64,000 bases of DNA from positions 124,001 to 188,000 of the forward strand of contig NZ_JADUCM010000001.1 in the NCBI RefSeq assembly GCF_016009175.1, read 5' to 3'. The position numbers and the translations under genes are program-made. How positions within the stretch are numbered: position 1 is the stretch's first letter; every line of letters starts with the position of its first letter. This stretch comes from Pseudomonas alkylphenolica (GTDB lineage: Bacteria; Pseudomonadota; Gammaproteobacteria; Pseudomonadales; Pseudomonadaceae). This document shows, one piece after another, positions 24,617 through 33,479 of the stretch. The notes under the pieces were generated by a model. That model worked only from the letters and a program-made list of their open reading frames with translations. It had not been told where the DNA came from and did no database searches.

Positions 24617-25786
24617 TCAGCAACTGACACTGTTCAGGAACGTACGATCAACCAGGCGGATGCTGTCGCGCCCGCCACGCTTGGAGTCGTACAACGCCGC
24701 ATCGCCCTGTTCGATCAACGCCGCCAGGCTCGCCGGTGGCTGGTCGAACAGGGTCGCGCCGACGCTCAGGGTCACCGCCTCAGGGGTGGTGAATGCCTGG
24801 GCGGCGGCCTGCTGGAACTGTTCGCGCAGGGCCTTGGCCAGCGTCATCACCCGCTCACCCGAGGCGTTGCTCAGGAGGATGACGAATTCGTCGCCACCCA
24901 GCCGGGCTGCCAGTGCGCCCTCGGGCAGGTGGGTACGGATCATCTCGCTCAGGGTAATCAGCAGGCGGTCACCCGCCGCGTGGCCGTGCAGGTCGTTGAC
25001 CCCTTTGAAGTTGTCGATGTCGATCAGCAGCAGCGCACCGGGACGTGAACTGGAAACACCCTCGAGCAGGCGCGGCGCACGCACTTCCAGAGCGCGGCGG
25101 TTGTACAGGGCGGTCAGCGGGTCGCGTGCCGCCAGCCGGGCAATGCGGGCTTCGCGGCGGTGGCGCTCGGTGCCGGTCATCGACAGGGCGATGAGCATGA
25201 TCGCCATGGTGCCTTCGACCAGAGAGATCTGGATGATTTCACCCTGAAATGCCGCCAGATTGATCAGCGTGCCGGGCACCACAGCCACCAGGGTCTTGAC
25301 CAGATAGAATAGGCCGTGGGCCAGCAACACGTAACGCAACTGCCCCGCGCCAACACTCAGCGACTTGCCGTGCGGGCGCAACAGCAAACTGGCCCTGAGG
25401 GTCAGCACGGCCACCAGCAGCGAGTTGGCCAGCAGCATGACCTTGGACCACCACTGGCCGTCGGGTAACAGCAGCAGGGCGCCCCAGGCGGCAAACACCA
25501 GGTACCAGGCGGGTGACAAGCGCTTCTGGGTAAAGCGCGCCACGCCCATCAGGAACAGCCAGTGGGCCAGTACCAGCAGGCCGTTGGCGAACCAGATGCC
25601 GATCAGCAGCAAGCCGCTGATGCGCAGCAAAGCCAGGGTCGAGCCGACGCTGATGGTGGCAAAGCCTGCGCTCCAGAACAGCAGCGAGGGTTCGCGGATA
25701 CTGCGCCACTCGATCGCCAGGTACAGCGCCGCGGCGGCTGCCAGGGCAATCGAGAGGGTGAGCATTGTGGGAGGGTCAAGCGCCAT
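24617..25786 (-). CDS. Membrane-bound diguanylate cyclase (GGDEF)
   Basis: A 389-residue enzyme that makes cyclic di-GMP from two GTP. Six or seven hydrophobic helices fill residues 8-195, followed by a GGDEF domain (about 215-385) with DPLTALYNRRAL, LLIDIDNFKGVND and an intact GGDEF (297-301). The RxxD inhibitory site normally five residues upstream is absent (LPEG there), so product feedback at that site is not expected. The start at 25786 places the first helix right after the N-terminus; 25765 is an alternative. No EAL domain is present. Cyclic di-GMP commonly stimulates exopolysaccharide synthesis, but a link to the nearby locus is not shown by the sequence. Confidence 0.88.
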   Translation of the reverse strand: MALDPPTMLTLSIALAAAAALYLAIEWRSIREPSLLFWSAGFATISVGSTLALLRISGLLLIGIWFANGLLVLAHWLFLMGVARFTQKRLSPAWYLVFAAWGALLLLPDGQWWSKVMLLANSLLVAVLTLRASLLLRPHGKSLSVGAGQLRYVLLAHGLFYLVKTLVAVVPGTLINLAAFQGEIIQISLVEGTMAIMLIALSMTGTERHRREARIARLAARDPLTALYNRRALEVRAPRLLEGVSSSRPGALLLIDIDNFKGVNDLHGHAAGDRLLITLSEMIRTHLPEGALAARLGGDEFVILLSNASGERVMTLAKALREQFQQAAAQAFTTPEAVTLSVGATLFDQPPASLAALIEQGDAALYDSKRGGRDSIRLVDRTFLNSVSC

Positions 25787-25907
25787 AGCCAGCCTGATGC
25801 GTGGGAAAGATGCCCGATTGTAAGCGCTCGCGCGGGTTTTTTCCTGTCGGCAGTTAAACCTTTCAGCGCCTTTTTTCGGCTCGTAATCAGGGGCGCCGCA
25901 GCCTCGT

Positions 25908-26822
25908 TCAGACCAGCACAGGCGCCAGCGTGCACGCGGCGAGGTCTTCGAGGAACGCGTGCAGGATAGGTGGCGGCGACACCCCACGGCGGGTGATGAC
26001 ATCGAAGGGGGAGGTCAGGTCCAGGGTGCTGGCGCCCAGGCGGCGCATTTCACCGGTCTTGACCCACTGCTCGGCAAAGTGCACCGGCAGAAAACCGACG
26101 TAGGCACCGGAGATGATCAGAATTGCCGCCGCCTCGATGTTTTCCACCGTGGCTGCGGCCTTGGTCATGCCCAGTTGTTCCAGATCGTACTGGTGCATGT
26201 AGCCACGCACCACCAGGCGGCAGGCGCGTACCTCCTCAAGCAAGCGCCCGTTCGCCGCCTTGCTGGCGTACAGCGGATGGCGGCGCCCGCAGTACAGCCC
26301 CAGGGCCTCGTTGTAGAGCGGAAGGTAGGACAGCCCCGGCACGTGCAGCGGAAAATGACCGATGGCCAGGTGCAGGCGGCCATCGAGCACCCGTTCTTCC
26401 AGTTCCGCCGGGGCCCCGATGTAGATGTGCAGGTGGGCGTCGTGGCCGCGGGAGACAAAGCGTTGGGTGGTGCGGGGCAGGGGTGAGTCCGGGTCGGTCA
26501 GGGTCGAGTCGATGATGCCGAGGTTGAGCTTGCCGCTGATGTGCTGCTTGAGCACGTCGGCGTCCATGCAGAAGTTCTCCACCGCACTCAGCAGGCGCAG
26601 CGTCGCTTCGTGGATGGCCACGCCTTGCTCGGTGAGGCGAAAGCCACTGCGCCCGCGCTGGCAGAGCTTGACCCCGAGGCGGGTCTCCAGGTGCGTCATC
26701 TGTTCGCTGATGGTCGACTGACCGGCATTGAGGGCGGCCTGTGCGGCTGAAAAGCCCCCGCAGCGGACAATGGTGGTGAATACCCTGAGGAGCTTCAGAT
26801 CGACATCGTGGAGCTGGATCAC
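25908..26822 (-). CDS. LysR-family regulator, divergent from the ureohydrolase operon
   Basis: A 304-residue LysR-type regulator with an N-terminal winged helix-turn-helix (DLKLLRVFTTIVRCGGFSAAQAALNAGQSTISEQMTHLETRLG) and a C-terminal effector-binding domain (about 90-300). The start is assigned to a GTG at 26822 because GGGAGG precedes it at ideal spacing; an ATG 8 codons upstream has no such site. It is transcribed away from the operon starting at 27123 across a 300-base gap, the usual arrangement for a LysR regulator controlling its neighbour. The effector is presumably the substrate or an intermediate of that pathway. Confidence 0.88.
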   Translation of the reverse strand: MIQLHDVDLKLLRVFTTIVRCGGFSAAQAALNAGQSTISEQMTHLETRLGVKLCQRGRSGFRLTEQGVAIHEATLRLLSAVENFCMDADVLKQHISGKLNLGIIDSTLTDPDSPLPRTTQRFVSRGHDAHLHIYIGAPAELEERVLDGRLHLAIGHFPLHVPGLSYLPLYNEALGLYCGRRHPLYASKAANGRLLEEVRACRLVVRGYMHQYDLEQLGMTKAAATVENIEAAAILIISGAYVGFLPVHFAEQWVKTGEMRRLGASTLDLTSPFDVITRRGVSPPPILHAFLEDLAACTLAPVLV

Positions 26823-26862
26823 CCGGACCTCCCATGCGCATGTCACATCGCTGGCGCTGATA

Positions 26863-26876
26863 TGACCGTGCGGTCA
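26863..26876. promoter_or_regulatory. Perfect inverted repeat in the LysR / ureohydrolase divergent region
   Basis: TGACCG-TG-CGGTCA is a perfect 6-2-6 dyad located 41 bases upstream of the LysR start codon and about 250 bases upstream of the ureohydrolase. This is a plausible autoregulatory site for the LysR protein or a site for another repressor. The remaining divergent region, to 27122, has a GGAG ribosome-binding site near 27109 but no clear -35/-10 pair. Confidence 0.4.
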
Positions 26877-27122
26877 GTGTTTTTTTCCGCAAGCTAACCA
26901 TGTGCGACCGTTCGCCGCAATGCCTGCGGTTTGGAAAAGTCATTGCGGGCTAAAGCGATTTTTCCGGGGCGAGCGGGGTGCAAGCGGATACTTCGGATCT
27001 GGCGATGTATGCATCTGGACTTGCGCATTTTTCCGTGGACGACCTGCCGCCATAGTGGCTGCAACGGTGGTCGAGCAGTCGCCCCGTCTCCTGACCAGAA
27101 CAATAATTGGAGAAACTCGAAC

Positions 27123-28094
27123 ATGGCAAAGCACGGTTATGAATCCGGCCGCTTGAACCTGCCCTTCGTGGGCCATTGCACCTTCGCCAAATCGCCCATC
27201 TGCACCGACTGGGAAGCCATCGATGCCGATGTCGCGATCCTCGGTGCCCCCAACGACATGGGTACGCAATGGCGCTCTGGCGCACGCTTCGGACCGCGCG
27301 GCATCCGCGAGGCATCGACCCTGTTCTCCTTCGGCCATTCCGGCGCCTACGACTTCGAAGACGACGCCACCTACCTGACCGACGACCAGGTGCGCATGGT
27401 CGATGTCGGTGATGCCGATATCGTCCATACCGACATGGCCACCAGCAACGCCAACATCGAAATGGCCGTGCGCCAGATCCTCGCCTCGGGCGCCATGCCG
27501 GTAGTACTGGGCGGCGACCACTCGATCCACGCCCCGGTGATCAAGGCGTTCGAAGGCCGCGGGCCGATCCACATCGTGCACTTCGACGCGCACCTGGACT
27601 TCGTCGACGAGCGCCATGGCGTGCGCTACGGCCACGGCAGCCCGCTGCGCCGCGCTTCGGAGCTGGACCACATCGTCGGCATGACCCAGATGGGCATCCG
27701 CAACGTGTCCTCTTCCAACCGCGACGACTACGATGCCGCCCGCGAAGCCGGCTCGCAGATCCTTTCGGTACGCGACGTGCGCCGCCTGGGGTGTGAAGGC
27801 GTGCTGGCGAAGATTCCTGAGGGCCGCGACTACTACATCACTATCGACATCGACGGTTTCGACCCCTCGATTGCCCCGGGCACCGGCACACCGAGCCACG
27901 GCGGCTTCTTCTACTACGAAGTGCTGGAAATCATCCAGGCGCTGGCCAAGCGCAGCGAGGGCCGCATCGTCGGCATGGACCTGGTGGAAGTGGCCCCGGC
28001 CTACGACCCGGCAGGCGTTACCTCGATCCTCGCCGCGCAGCTGCTGATGAACAGCATCGGCTTCATTTTCCATGCGCGCGCCCGCGCCCGTTGA
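27123..28094 (+). CDS. Agmatinase/guanidinobutyrase-type ureohydrolase
   Basis: A 323-residue dimanganese ureohydrolase that releases urea from a guanidino compound. All metal ligands are in place: H133 (GGDHS), D155/H157/D159 (HFDAHLD) and D242/D244 (DIDGFDP). Its length and the N-terminal part (FAKSPICTDWEAIDADVAILGAPNDMGTQWRSGARFGPRGIR) fit the agmatinase / guanidinobutyrase / guanidinopropionase branch rather than arginase. It starts the operon after a 300-base divergent region and is followed by an aldehyde dehydrogenase, which favours an omega-guanidino acid substrate formed by aldehyde oxidation. Exact substrate is not determinable from sequence. Confidence 0.85.
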   Translation: MAKHGYESGRLNLPFVGHCTFAKSPICTDWEAIDADVAILGAPNDMGTQWRSGARFGPRGIREASTLFSFGHSGAYDFEDDATYLTDDQVRMVDVGDADIVHTDMATSNANIEMAVRQILASGAMPVVLGGDHSIHAPVIKAFEGRGPIHIVHFDAHLDFVDERHGVRYGHGSPLRRASELDHIVGMTQMGIRNVSSSNRDDYDAAREAGSQILSVRDVRRLGCEGVLAKIPEGRDYYITIDIDGFDPSIAPGTGTPSHGGFFYYEVLEIIQALAKRSEGRIVGMDLVEVAPAYDPAGVTSILAAQLLMNSIGFIFHARARAR

Positions 28095-28109
28095 TCCGGA
28101 GCATTTCCC

Positions 28110-29618
28110 GTGGACAACAAGGTAAAAACCTACCTGCAGGCCTTCGGTGTGTCCGAGGCCACCCAGCGTTTTCTGTCCAGGCCGCAGCGCATGTTCATCG
28201 GCGGCGCCTGGCTTGAGGCCAGCGACGGCGTCAGCGCCGAAGTCATCGAGCCATCGACCGAAGCGGTGCTGACGCGCATTCCGATGGGCACCAGCGATGA
28301 CCTCGACCGTGCAGTACGTGCTGCGCGTGCGCAGTTCGATGGCGGCCCCTGGAGCCAGCTCAAACCGCTGGAACGTGAGCGCCTGATCCATCGCCTGGCC
28401 GACCTGATCGAAAGCAATGGCGACGAGCTGGCGCAGATCGAGTCCATCGACATGGGCAAGTCGGTCGCCCAGGCACGTGCTGTAGACATCCAGGGCACCG
28501 TCGACACCTTGCGCTATTTCGCCGGCTGGGCCAGCAAGATTCACGGGCGTACCGTCGAGCCTTCGCTGCCAGGCAACTACCTGGCGTATACCCGCAAAGA
28601 GCCGGTGGGCGTGGTCGGGGCGATCGTGCCCTGGAACTTCCCGCTGCAGACCATGGCCTGGAAGCTGGGGGCAGCCCTGGCGACCGGCTGCACCGTGGTG
28701 GTCAAGCCCGCCGAGCTGACCTCACTGTCGGCGCTGCGGTTTGCCGAGCTGGTGCAGGAAGCGGGCATACCCGACGGCGTGATCAACATTGTCACCGGTC
28801 GCGGAAGCGTGGTCGGCGAGGCGATGTCGCGCCACCCGGGCATCGACAAGCTGAGCTTCACCGGCTCCACCCCGGTGGGGTGCTCGGTGGGCAAGTCGGC
28901 GATGGACCAGATGAAGCGCCTGACCCTGGAGTTGGGCGGCAAGTCGCCGGTCATCGTCTTCGCCGATGCCGATATCGAGGCGGCGGCCGAAGCGGTGGCT
29001 AACGGTGTGTTCTTCAACTCCGGACAGGTCTGCGATGCCGGCACCCGCGCCTATGTCGAGCGCAGCATCTACCCGCAGTTCCTCGAGGCGCTGGCGCGCT
29101 ACACCGCCACCCTGAAAATTGCACCGGGGCTTGATCCGGACTGCTTCATCAGCCCCATGGTGTCGCGTCAGCAACAGCAGCGGGTGCTGGACTACATCGC
29201 ACTGGGCAAGCAGGAAGGCGCGCAGCTGTATTACGGCGGCGAGCCGGTCGAAGGCCCCGGGTTCTTCGTGCAGCCGACGATTTTTGCCGACTGCGACAAC
29301 AGCATGCGCATCGTCCGCGAGGAGATCTTCGGTCCGGTGCTGGTCACCATGCCCTTCGACACCCAGGAGCAGGCGCTGGCCCTGGCCAACGATTCGGCGT
29401 TCGGCCTGGCCGCGGCGATCTACTCCAATGACCTCGGCCGGGTGCACGGGCTGATCCCGCAGCTGCGTGCCGGCACGGTCTACGTCAATGCCCACAGCAC
29501 CCTCGACCCGTCGATGCCGTTCGGTGGTTACAAGCAGTCGGGCTACGGCAAGGACATGGGCGCCGAGCAACTGGAGTTCCTGCTGGAGACCAAGGCGGTC
29601 TGGATCACCTTGCCCTGA
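28110..29618 (+). CDS. NAD(P)-dependent aldehyde dehydrogenase
   Basis: A 502-residue aldehyde dehydrogenase with the full active site: cofactor region VPWNFPLQTMAWKLGAALATGCTVVVKPAE, catalytic base E274 in LTLELGGKSP, and nucleophile C308 in FFNSGQVCDAG. The C-terminal YVNAHSTLDPSMPFGGYKQSGYG is typical of the betaine/aminobutyraldehyde/phenylacetaldehyde branch. It uses a GTG start with CCGGAGC upstream, 15 bases after the ureohydrolase. In this operon it probably oxidises a guanidino- or amino-aldehyde produced by the GMC dehydrogenase to the acid cleaved by the ureohydrolase. Confidence 0.88.
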   Translation: MDNKVKTYLQAFGVSEATQRFLSRPQRMFIGGAWLEASDGVSAEVIEPSTEAVLTRIPMGTSDDLDRAVRAARAQFDGGPWSQLKPLERERLIHRLADLIESNGDELAQIESIDMGKSVAQARAVDIQGTVDTLRYFAGWASKIHGRTVEPSLPGNYLAYTRKEPVGVVGAIVPWNFPLQTMAWKLGAALATGCTVVVKPAELTSLSALRFAELVQEAGIPDGVINIVTGRGSVVGEAMSRHPGIDKLSFTGSTPVGCSVGKSAMDQMKRLTLELGGKSPVIVFADADIEAAAEAVANGVFFNSGQVCDAGTRAYVERSIYPQFLEALARYTATLKIAPGLDPDCFISPMVSRQQQQRVLDYIALGKQEGAQLYYGGEPVEGPGFFVQPTIFADCDNSMRIVREEIFGPVLVTMPFDTQEQALALANDSAFGLAAAIYSNDLGRVHGLIPQLRAGTVYVNAHSTLDPSMPFGGYKQSGYGKDMGAEQLEFLLETKAVWITLP

Positions 29619-29716
29619 GGTAACAGGGCTGACCTGTGCCGCTGACGGTTGGCGAGCGGCGCAGGTTTATCGGATGCATCGAATTTCAAGAACAAGAACC
29701 TATCGAGGTGATGCCC

Positions 29717-29896
29717 ATGAACAGCCAAGTGGATGAAGCGCGTGCGCAAGATCTGGAGCGGCGCATACGCGCCTACGAAGAACTGGAGAGGAGGGCGCAC
29801 TGGCCGGGTGCATTGAGCGTGCGTGACGTGGTGGCGTTGTGTTTGCTGACCCTGGTAATGGTCGCGGGCGCGTACTTGCTGGGGGGCCAGCCATGA
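29717..29896 (+). CDS. 59-residue single-helix membrane miniprotein coupled to the NCS1 transporter
   Basis: A small protein with a charged, helical N-terminal half (VDEARAQDLERRIRAYEELERRA), then a transmembrane helix at about residues 37-56 (VRDVVALCLLTLVMVAGAYLLGG). GAGGTG lies upstream of the ATG at 29717; an ATG at 29711 is the alternative. Its stop overlaps the start of the transporter (ATGA, 29893-29896), so equal synthesis is expected. Some solute carriers have small single- or two-helix partners encoded this way; I do not recognise this family by name. A role as an accessory subunit is inference from coupling and topology. Confidence 0.75.
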   Translation: MNSQVDEARAQDLERRIRAYEELERRAHWPGALSVRDVVALCLLTLVMVAGAYLLGGQP

Positions 29897-31362
29897 GCCC
29901 GTCCAGAGAACAGGAGTTTCGCCTGAGCGCGGAACGCGGTGATACCCCCTTGCTGCCCACCGAACGGGTGTGGGGTTTCTGGGGCTTTGCCTATGCCAAC
30001 TCGGCGCTGGCGGTGGCCACCTGGGTGTTTCTGATCGGCGGTGCCACGGCGCTGTTTGTCGGGCCCTTGCAGGGCATCGCCGCGATCATTATCGGCAACA
30101 TCATCGGCGTGGTGCTGGCCGCGTCGTCCACCTGCCTGCCGTGCGGCAAGTACGGTGTCGAGCAGTTTACGTTTTTGCGCAGCATGTTCGGCATCAATGG
30201 CAGCCGCCTGGTCTACATCCTCTCGGTGGTGATTCTGACCATGGGCTGGCTGGCGGTGTTGGGGCTGATGTGCGGGCGCGCGCTGGACAACCTGCAAACC
30301 CTCGTGCAGCAGCGACCCGCCGACAACAACGACTGGCTGGTGACCGCCGGGGCCTTGCTCGCCATCACCCTGGCGGCGCTGGTGGCCATGCGTGGGCCGG
30401 ACATGATCCGCCGGTTGAGCGCGGTGATCGCACCCAGCCTGATCCTGATCATGCTGGCGCTGATGTACTTCATTTCCCGGCGCTACAGCCTGAGCGAACT
30501 GCTGGCCATGCCACCCCTGCAACCGCCGTTTGGCGACCAGCGCATCAACTTCATGATCGCCGTGGAAATCAACATTGCTGCAGGGTTCTCCTGGTGGCCC
30601 TACATCGGCAACCTGTCGCGCCTGTGCAGCAACCAGCGCACGGCTTTCTGGCCGAACCTGGTAGGCATTTTCGGCGCCGCTTCGCTGGGCGAAATCGTCA
30701 GCCTGTTCGCCGCCTCGACCCTGGGCAGCAGTGACCCGACCGCCTGGATGCGCCTGGCCGGTGGCCTCGGTTTTGGCGTGATAGCGCTGAGCTTTCTCGC
30801 CCTGGCCAACCTGACCGGCATGGTCAACATCCTCTACACCGCTGTCATCGGCTTGCGTCAGCTGGCCGGGGAGCGGCTGCGCAGGGTGCCCTGGGGCTTG
30901 CTGATCGGGTTGTTCTGCGTCATTCCGGTGGCCATCGTCCTGTGCTTTCCGGGGATCTACGACGGCTTCTTCATCTTCCTGGTGTGGACCTCCGCACTCA
31001 ACAGCGCACTGGCCGGCATCGGTATCGCCGACTACTTCTTCCTGCGCCAGCAGCGCCTGAACCTGCGCCACCTCTATGCCGCGCAAGAGCGCTCGCCATT
31101 GCGCTTCTGCAAAGGCTTCAACCCCATCGCCTTGCTGGCGCTGGCAGCGGGCTTTGCAATCTACGTGGTGGTGTTCAACCCGCAGACCCTGGCCAACACC
31201 ACCTTCTTCACCTTCGCCACCGCCTCGCTGCCGTCCTGCCTGCTGGCCGGGCTGGTCCACTACGGGCTGAGCCGCGTGCTGGCGACACGACTGGGCTGGG
31301 GCAGCTACCCACAAGGCAACGAACGCACTATCGAGGCTGCAGGCCTCGGCGCAAAGGACTAG
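29893..31362 (+). CDS. NCS1-family (purine-cytosine permease-like) transporter
   Basis: A 489-residue inner-membrane transporter with about 12 helices. The N-terminal cytoplasmic segment ([23 protein letters not shown]) and [33 protein letters not shown] in the middle mark the NCS1 nucleobase/cation symporter family (CodB-like). It is translationally coupled to the upstream miniprotein. Because its operon encodes a ureohydrolase and dehydrogenases rather than nucleobase enzymes, the cargo is probably the guanidino or amino-alcohol substrate of the pathway. NCS1 members are known to carry compounds other than nucleobases (hydantoins, thiamin, pyridoxine). Confidence 0.84.
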   Translation: MSPSREQEFRLSAERGDTPLLPTERVWGFWGFAYANSALAVATWVFLIGGATALFVGPLQGIAAIIIGNIIGVVLAASSTCLPCGKYGVEQFTFLRSMFGINGSRLVYILSVVILTMGWLAVLGLMCGRALDNLQTLVQQRPADNNDWLVTAGALLAITLAALVAMRGPDMIRRLSAVIAPSLILIMLALMYFISRRYSLSELLAMPPLQPPFGDQRINFMIAVEINIAAGFSWWPYIGNLSRLCSNQRTAFWPNLVGIFGAASLGEIVSLFAASTLGSSDPTAWMRLAGGLGFGVIALSFLALANLTGMVNILYTAVIGLRQLAGERLRRVPWGLLIGLFCVIPVAIVLCFPGIYDGFFIFLVWTSALNSALAGIGIADYFFLRQQRLNLRHLYAAQERSPLRFCKGFNPIALLALAAGFAIYVVVFNPQTLANTTFFTFATASLPSCLLAGLVHYGLSRVLATRLGWGSYPQGNERTIEAAGLGAKD

Positions 31363-31366
31363 AACC

Positions 31367-33052
31367 ATGAACAAACGCTATGACTACATCATCATTGGTG
31401 CGGGCTCGGCCGGCTGCGTCCTGGCCAACCGCCTGACCGAGGACGCCGGTACTTCGGTACTGGTCCTGGAGTTTGGCGGCAGCGACCGCAGTGTGCTGAT
31501 CCAGATGCCCAGCGCCTTCTCGCTGCCGATGAACACCAAGAAATACAACTGGCGCTACGAGACAGTTGCCGAGCCGCACCTGGACGGCCGGCGCCTGCAC
31601 TGCCCGCGGGGCAAGGTGCTCGGTGGTTCGTCGTCGATCAATGGCCTGGTTTACATTCGCGGCCATGCCTGCGACTTCGACGAGTGGGAAAGCCTGGGCG
31701 CAAAAGACTGGGGTTACCGCAACTGCCTGCCGTACTTCAAGCGTGCCGAAACCTACAAGTTTGGCGGTGACGACTATCGCGGCGGCAGCGGGCCGCTGGC
31801 CACCAACAACGGCAACAACATGCAGAACCCGTTGTACGGCGCCTGGGTGGAAGCCGGCGCCGAGGCCGGCTACATCAAGACCGACGACTGCAACGGCTAC
31901 ATGCAGGAAGGCTTCGGCGCCATGCACATGACCGTCAAGGATGGCGTGCGCTGGTCCACCGCCAATGCCTACCTGCGCCCGGCCATGACCCGGCCGAACC
32001 TGACCGTCGTCACCCATGCCATGACCCGGCGCATCCTGCTCGACGGCAAGCGTGCAGTAGGCGTGGAGTACGACGAAGGCGGCACCACCCACACCGTGTA
32101 TTGCAACCGCGAGGTGCTGGTGTCGTCCGGCCCGATCGGCTCGCCGCACCTGTTGCAGCGCTCGGGGATCGGCCCGGAGGCGGTGCTGAAAAAGGCCGGC
32201 ATCGAGGTGCGCCACAATCTGCCTGGGGTGGGCGAAAACCTGCAGGACCATTCGGAAATCTACATCCAGTACGCCTGCAAGCAGCCGGTGACCCTCAACG
32301 GCAAGATGAACCTGCTGGGCAAGGCGCTGATCGGCTTGCGCTGGCTGCTGTTCAAGGAAGGCCTGGGCGCCAGCAACCACTTCGAGGCGGGTGGTTTCAT
32401 CCGCTCGTCCAAGGGCCTGCGCTGGCCGGACATCCAGTTTCACTTTTTGCCGGCAGCCATGCGTTACGACGGCGACAAACCGTTCAAGGGGCACGGCTTC
32501 ATGGTGCTTACCGGGCCGAACAAGCCCAAGAGCCGGGGCCATGTGCGGGCGCTGTCGGCCGACCCTTACCAGCACCCGGAAATCCGCTTCAACTACCTGG
32601 AAAGCGAAGAGGACCGCGAGGGCTTTCGCCGCTGTGTGCGCCTGACCCGGGAAATCATCGCGCAACCGGCCATGGACCGTTTCCGTGGCGAAGAGCTGGC
32701 GCCCGGGCCGCAGGTACAGACCGACGAGCAGATCGACGCTTTTGTCCGCGCCAACATGGAAAGCACCATGCATCCGTGTGGCTCTTGCCGGATGGGTGAA
32801 GACGACATGGCGGTGGTTGACTCGGCGCTGCGTGTGCGTGGTCTTCAGGGGCTGCGGGTGATCGACTCTTCTGTGTTCCCCAGCGAGCCCAACGGCAACC
32901 TCAACGCACCGACCATCATGCTTGCCGAGCGTGCGGCTGACCTGGTGCGCGGGCGTCAGCCGCTGGCACCGGCCACGGTCGACGTAGGCCTGGTGGACAA
33001 CTGGGAAGCGCAGCAGCGCAGCCGTGAGCCGCTGCGCAAGGTAGGTGCCTGA
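31367..33052 (+). CDS. GMC-family alcohol dehydrogenase (choline dehydrogenase-like)
   Basis: A 561-residue FAD enzyme: the dinucleotide fold [28 protein letters not shown] at the N-terminus, the GMC signature [23 protein letters not shown] (about 85-107), [18 protein letters not shown] in the middle, and the C-terminal HPCGSCRMG and [20 protein letters not shown]. It resembles BetA and the alcohol dehydrogenases AlkJ/polyethylene-glycol dehydrogenase. It starts 4 bases after the transporter and ends the operon. The likely role is oxidation of the substrate's hydroxyl group to an aldehyde, passing electrons to the respiratory chain. Confidence 0.86.
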   Translation: MNKRYDYIIIGAGSAGCVLANRLTEDAGTSVLVLEFGGSDRSVLIQMPSAFSLPMNTKKYNWRYETVAEPHLDGRRLHCPRGKVLGGSSSINGLVYIRGHACDFDEWESLGAKDWGYRNCLPYFKRAETYKFGGDDYRGGSGPLATNNGNNMQNPLYGAWVEAGAEAGYIKTDDCNGYMQEGFGAMHMTVKDGVRWSTANAYLRPAMTRPNLTVVTHAMTRRILLDGKRAVGVEYDEGGTTHTVYCNREVLVSSGPIGSPHLLQRSGIGPEAVLKKAGIEVRHNLPGVGENLQDHSEIYIQYACKQPVTLNGKMNLLGKALIGLRWLLFKEGLGASNHFEAGGFIRSSKGLRWPDIQFHFLPAAMRYDGDKPFKGHGFMVLTGPNKPKSRGHVRALSADPYQHPEIRFNYLESEEDREGFRRCVRLTREIIAQPAMDRFRGEELAPGPQVQTDEQIDAFVRANMESTMHPCGSCRMGEDDMAVVDSALRVRGLQGLRVIDSSVFPSEPNGNLNAPTIMLAERAADLVRGRQPLAPATVDVGLVDNWEAQQRSREPLRKVGA

Positions 33053-33062
33053 CGGGTAAATC

Positions 33063-33170
33063 AATCGCCGGTGCTGCCGGCTCCCACAGGGGTTCTTGGC
33101 ATGCCCTGGCATTTGTGGGAGAACATGGCTTTTGTGGGAGCTGGCGAAGCCGGCGATCGAGCGCGTAGCG
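33063..33170. repeat. Inverted pair of REP-type elements
   Basis: Two copies in opposite orientation, ATCGCCGGTGCTGCCGGCTCCCACAGG (about 33063-33090) and TTTGTGGGAGCTGGCGAAGCCGGCGATCGAG (about 33130-33160), share a GTGGGAGC..GCC core typical of Pseudomonas REP/BIME sequences. They lie in the 427-base interval between the GMC gene and the cycA control region. No gene is seen in that interval. Confidence 0.7.
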
Positions 33171-33190
33171 GTCGCACATGCATTCTGACC

Positions 33191-33227
33191 CGGACTGATA
33201 GCGTTCCATTGGAGCTAAAACGCTCAA
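33191..33227. promoter_or_regulatory. Tandem 18-bp activator sites upstream of cycA
   Basis: Two imperfect dyads with 7-N4-7 layout: CGGACTG-ATAG-CGTTCCA (33191-33208) and TGGAGCT-AAAA-CGCTCAA (33210-33227), spaced 19 bases start to start. They match in layout and half-site sequence the three dyads upstream of gcvH (36527-36644), and two of those have the same 19-base spacing. They lie about 140-175 bases upstream of the -24/-12 promoter, a normal enhancer distance. The likely protein is the TyrR/GcsR-type activator encoded at 34988. Confidence 0.7.
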
Positions 33228-33363
33228 ATGGCGCCGACGGCAGGCCACACGACGCTTTCGCGCCGTCGCACACCTGAATAGTGCGCAGTGCCCGGAGTGA
33301 CTTCATTACACCCGGGCAACTGCAGCACGCATTAAACCCGCGGTTTACGCGGTATTTTGCGTT

Positions 33364-33378
33364 TGGCATAGACCTTGC
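33364..33378 (+). promoter_or_regulatory. Sigma-54 (-24/-12) promoter of cycA
   Basis: TGGCAT-AGACC-TTGC (33364-33378) has the invariant GG (33365-33366) and GC (33377-33378) with exactly 10 bases between, matching the sigma-54 consensus. A start near 33390 would leave a leader of about 90 bases. In that leader GCTAGTT (33405-33411) is complementary to AACTAGC (33460-33466), which ends just before the AAGG ribosome-binding site. Confidence 0.8.
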
Positions 33379-33479
33379 TCTTTCACCCGTACCAAAGTGG
33401 ACTCGCTAGTTGTTTGTCCCGGTGAGGTAGTTGAACTTGTGATGTTATAAAAACAATTAAACTAGCAAGGTATATAACA

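Noticed and set aside
26940..28544. 534-codon minus-strand frame
   Set aside because: Antisense to the ureohydrolase and aldehyde dehydrogenase genes, both with complete active sites.
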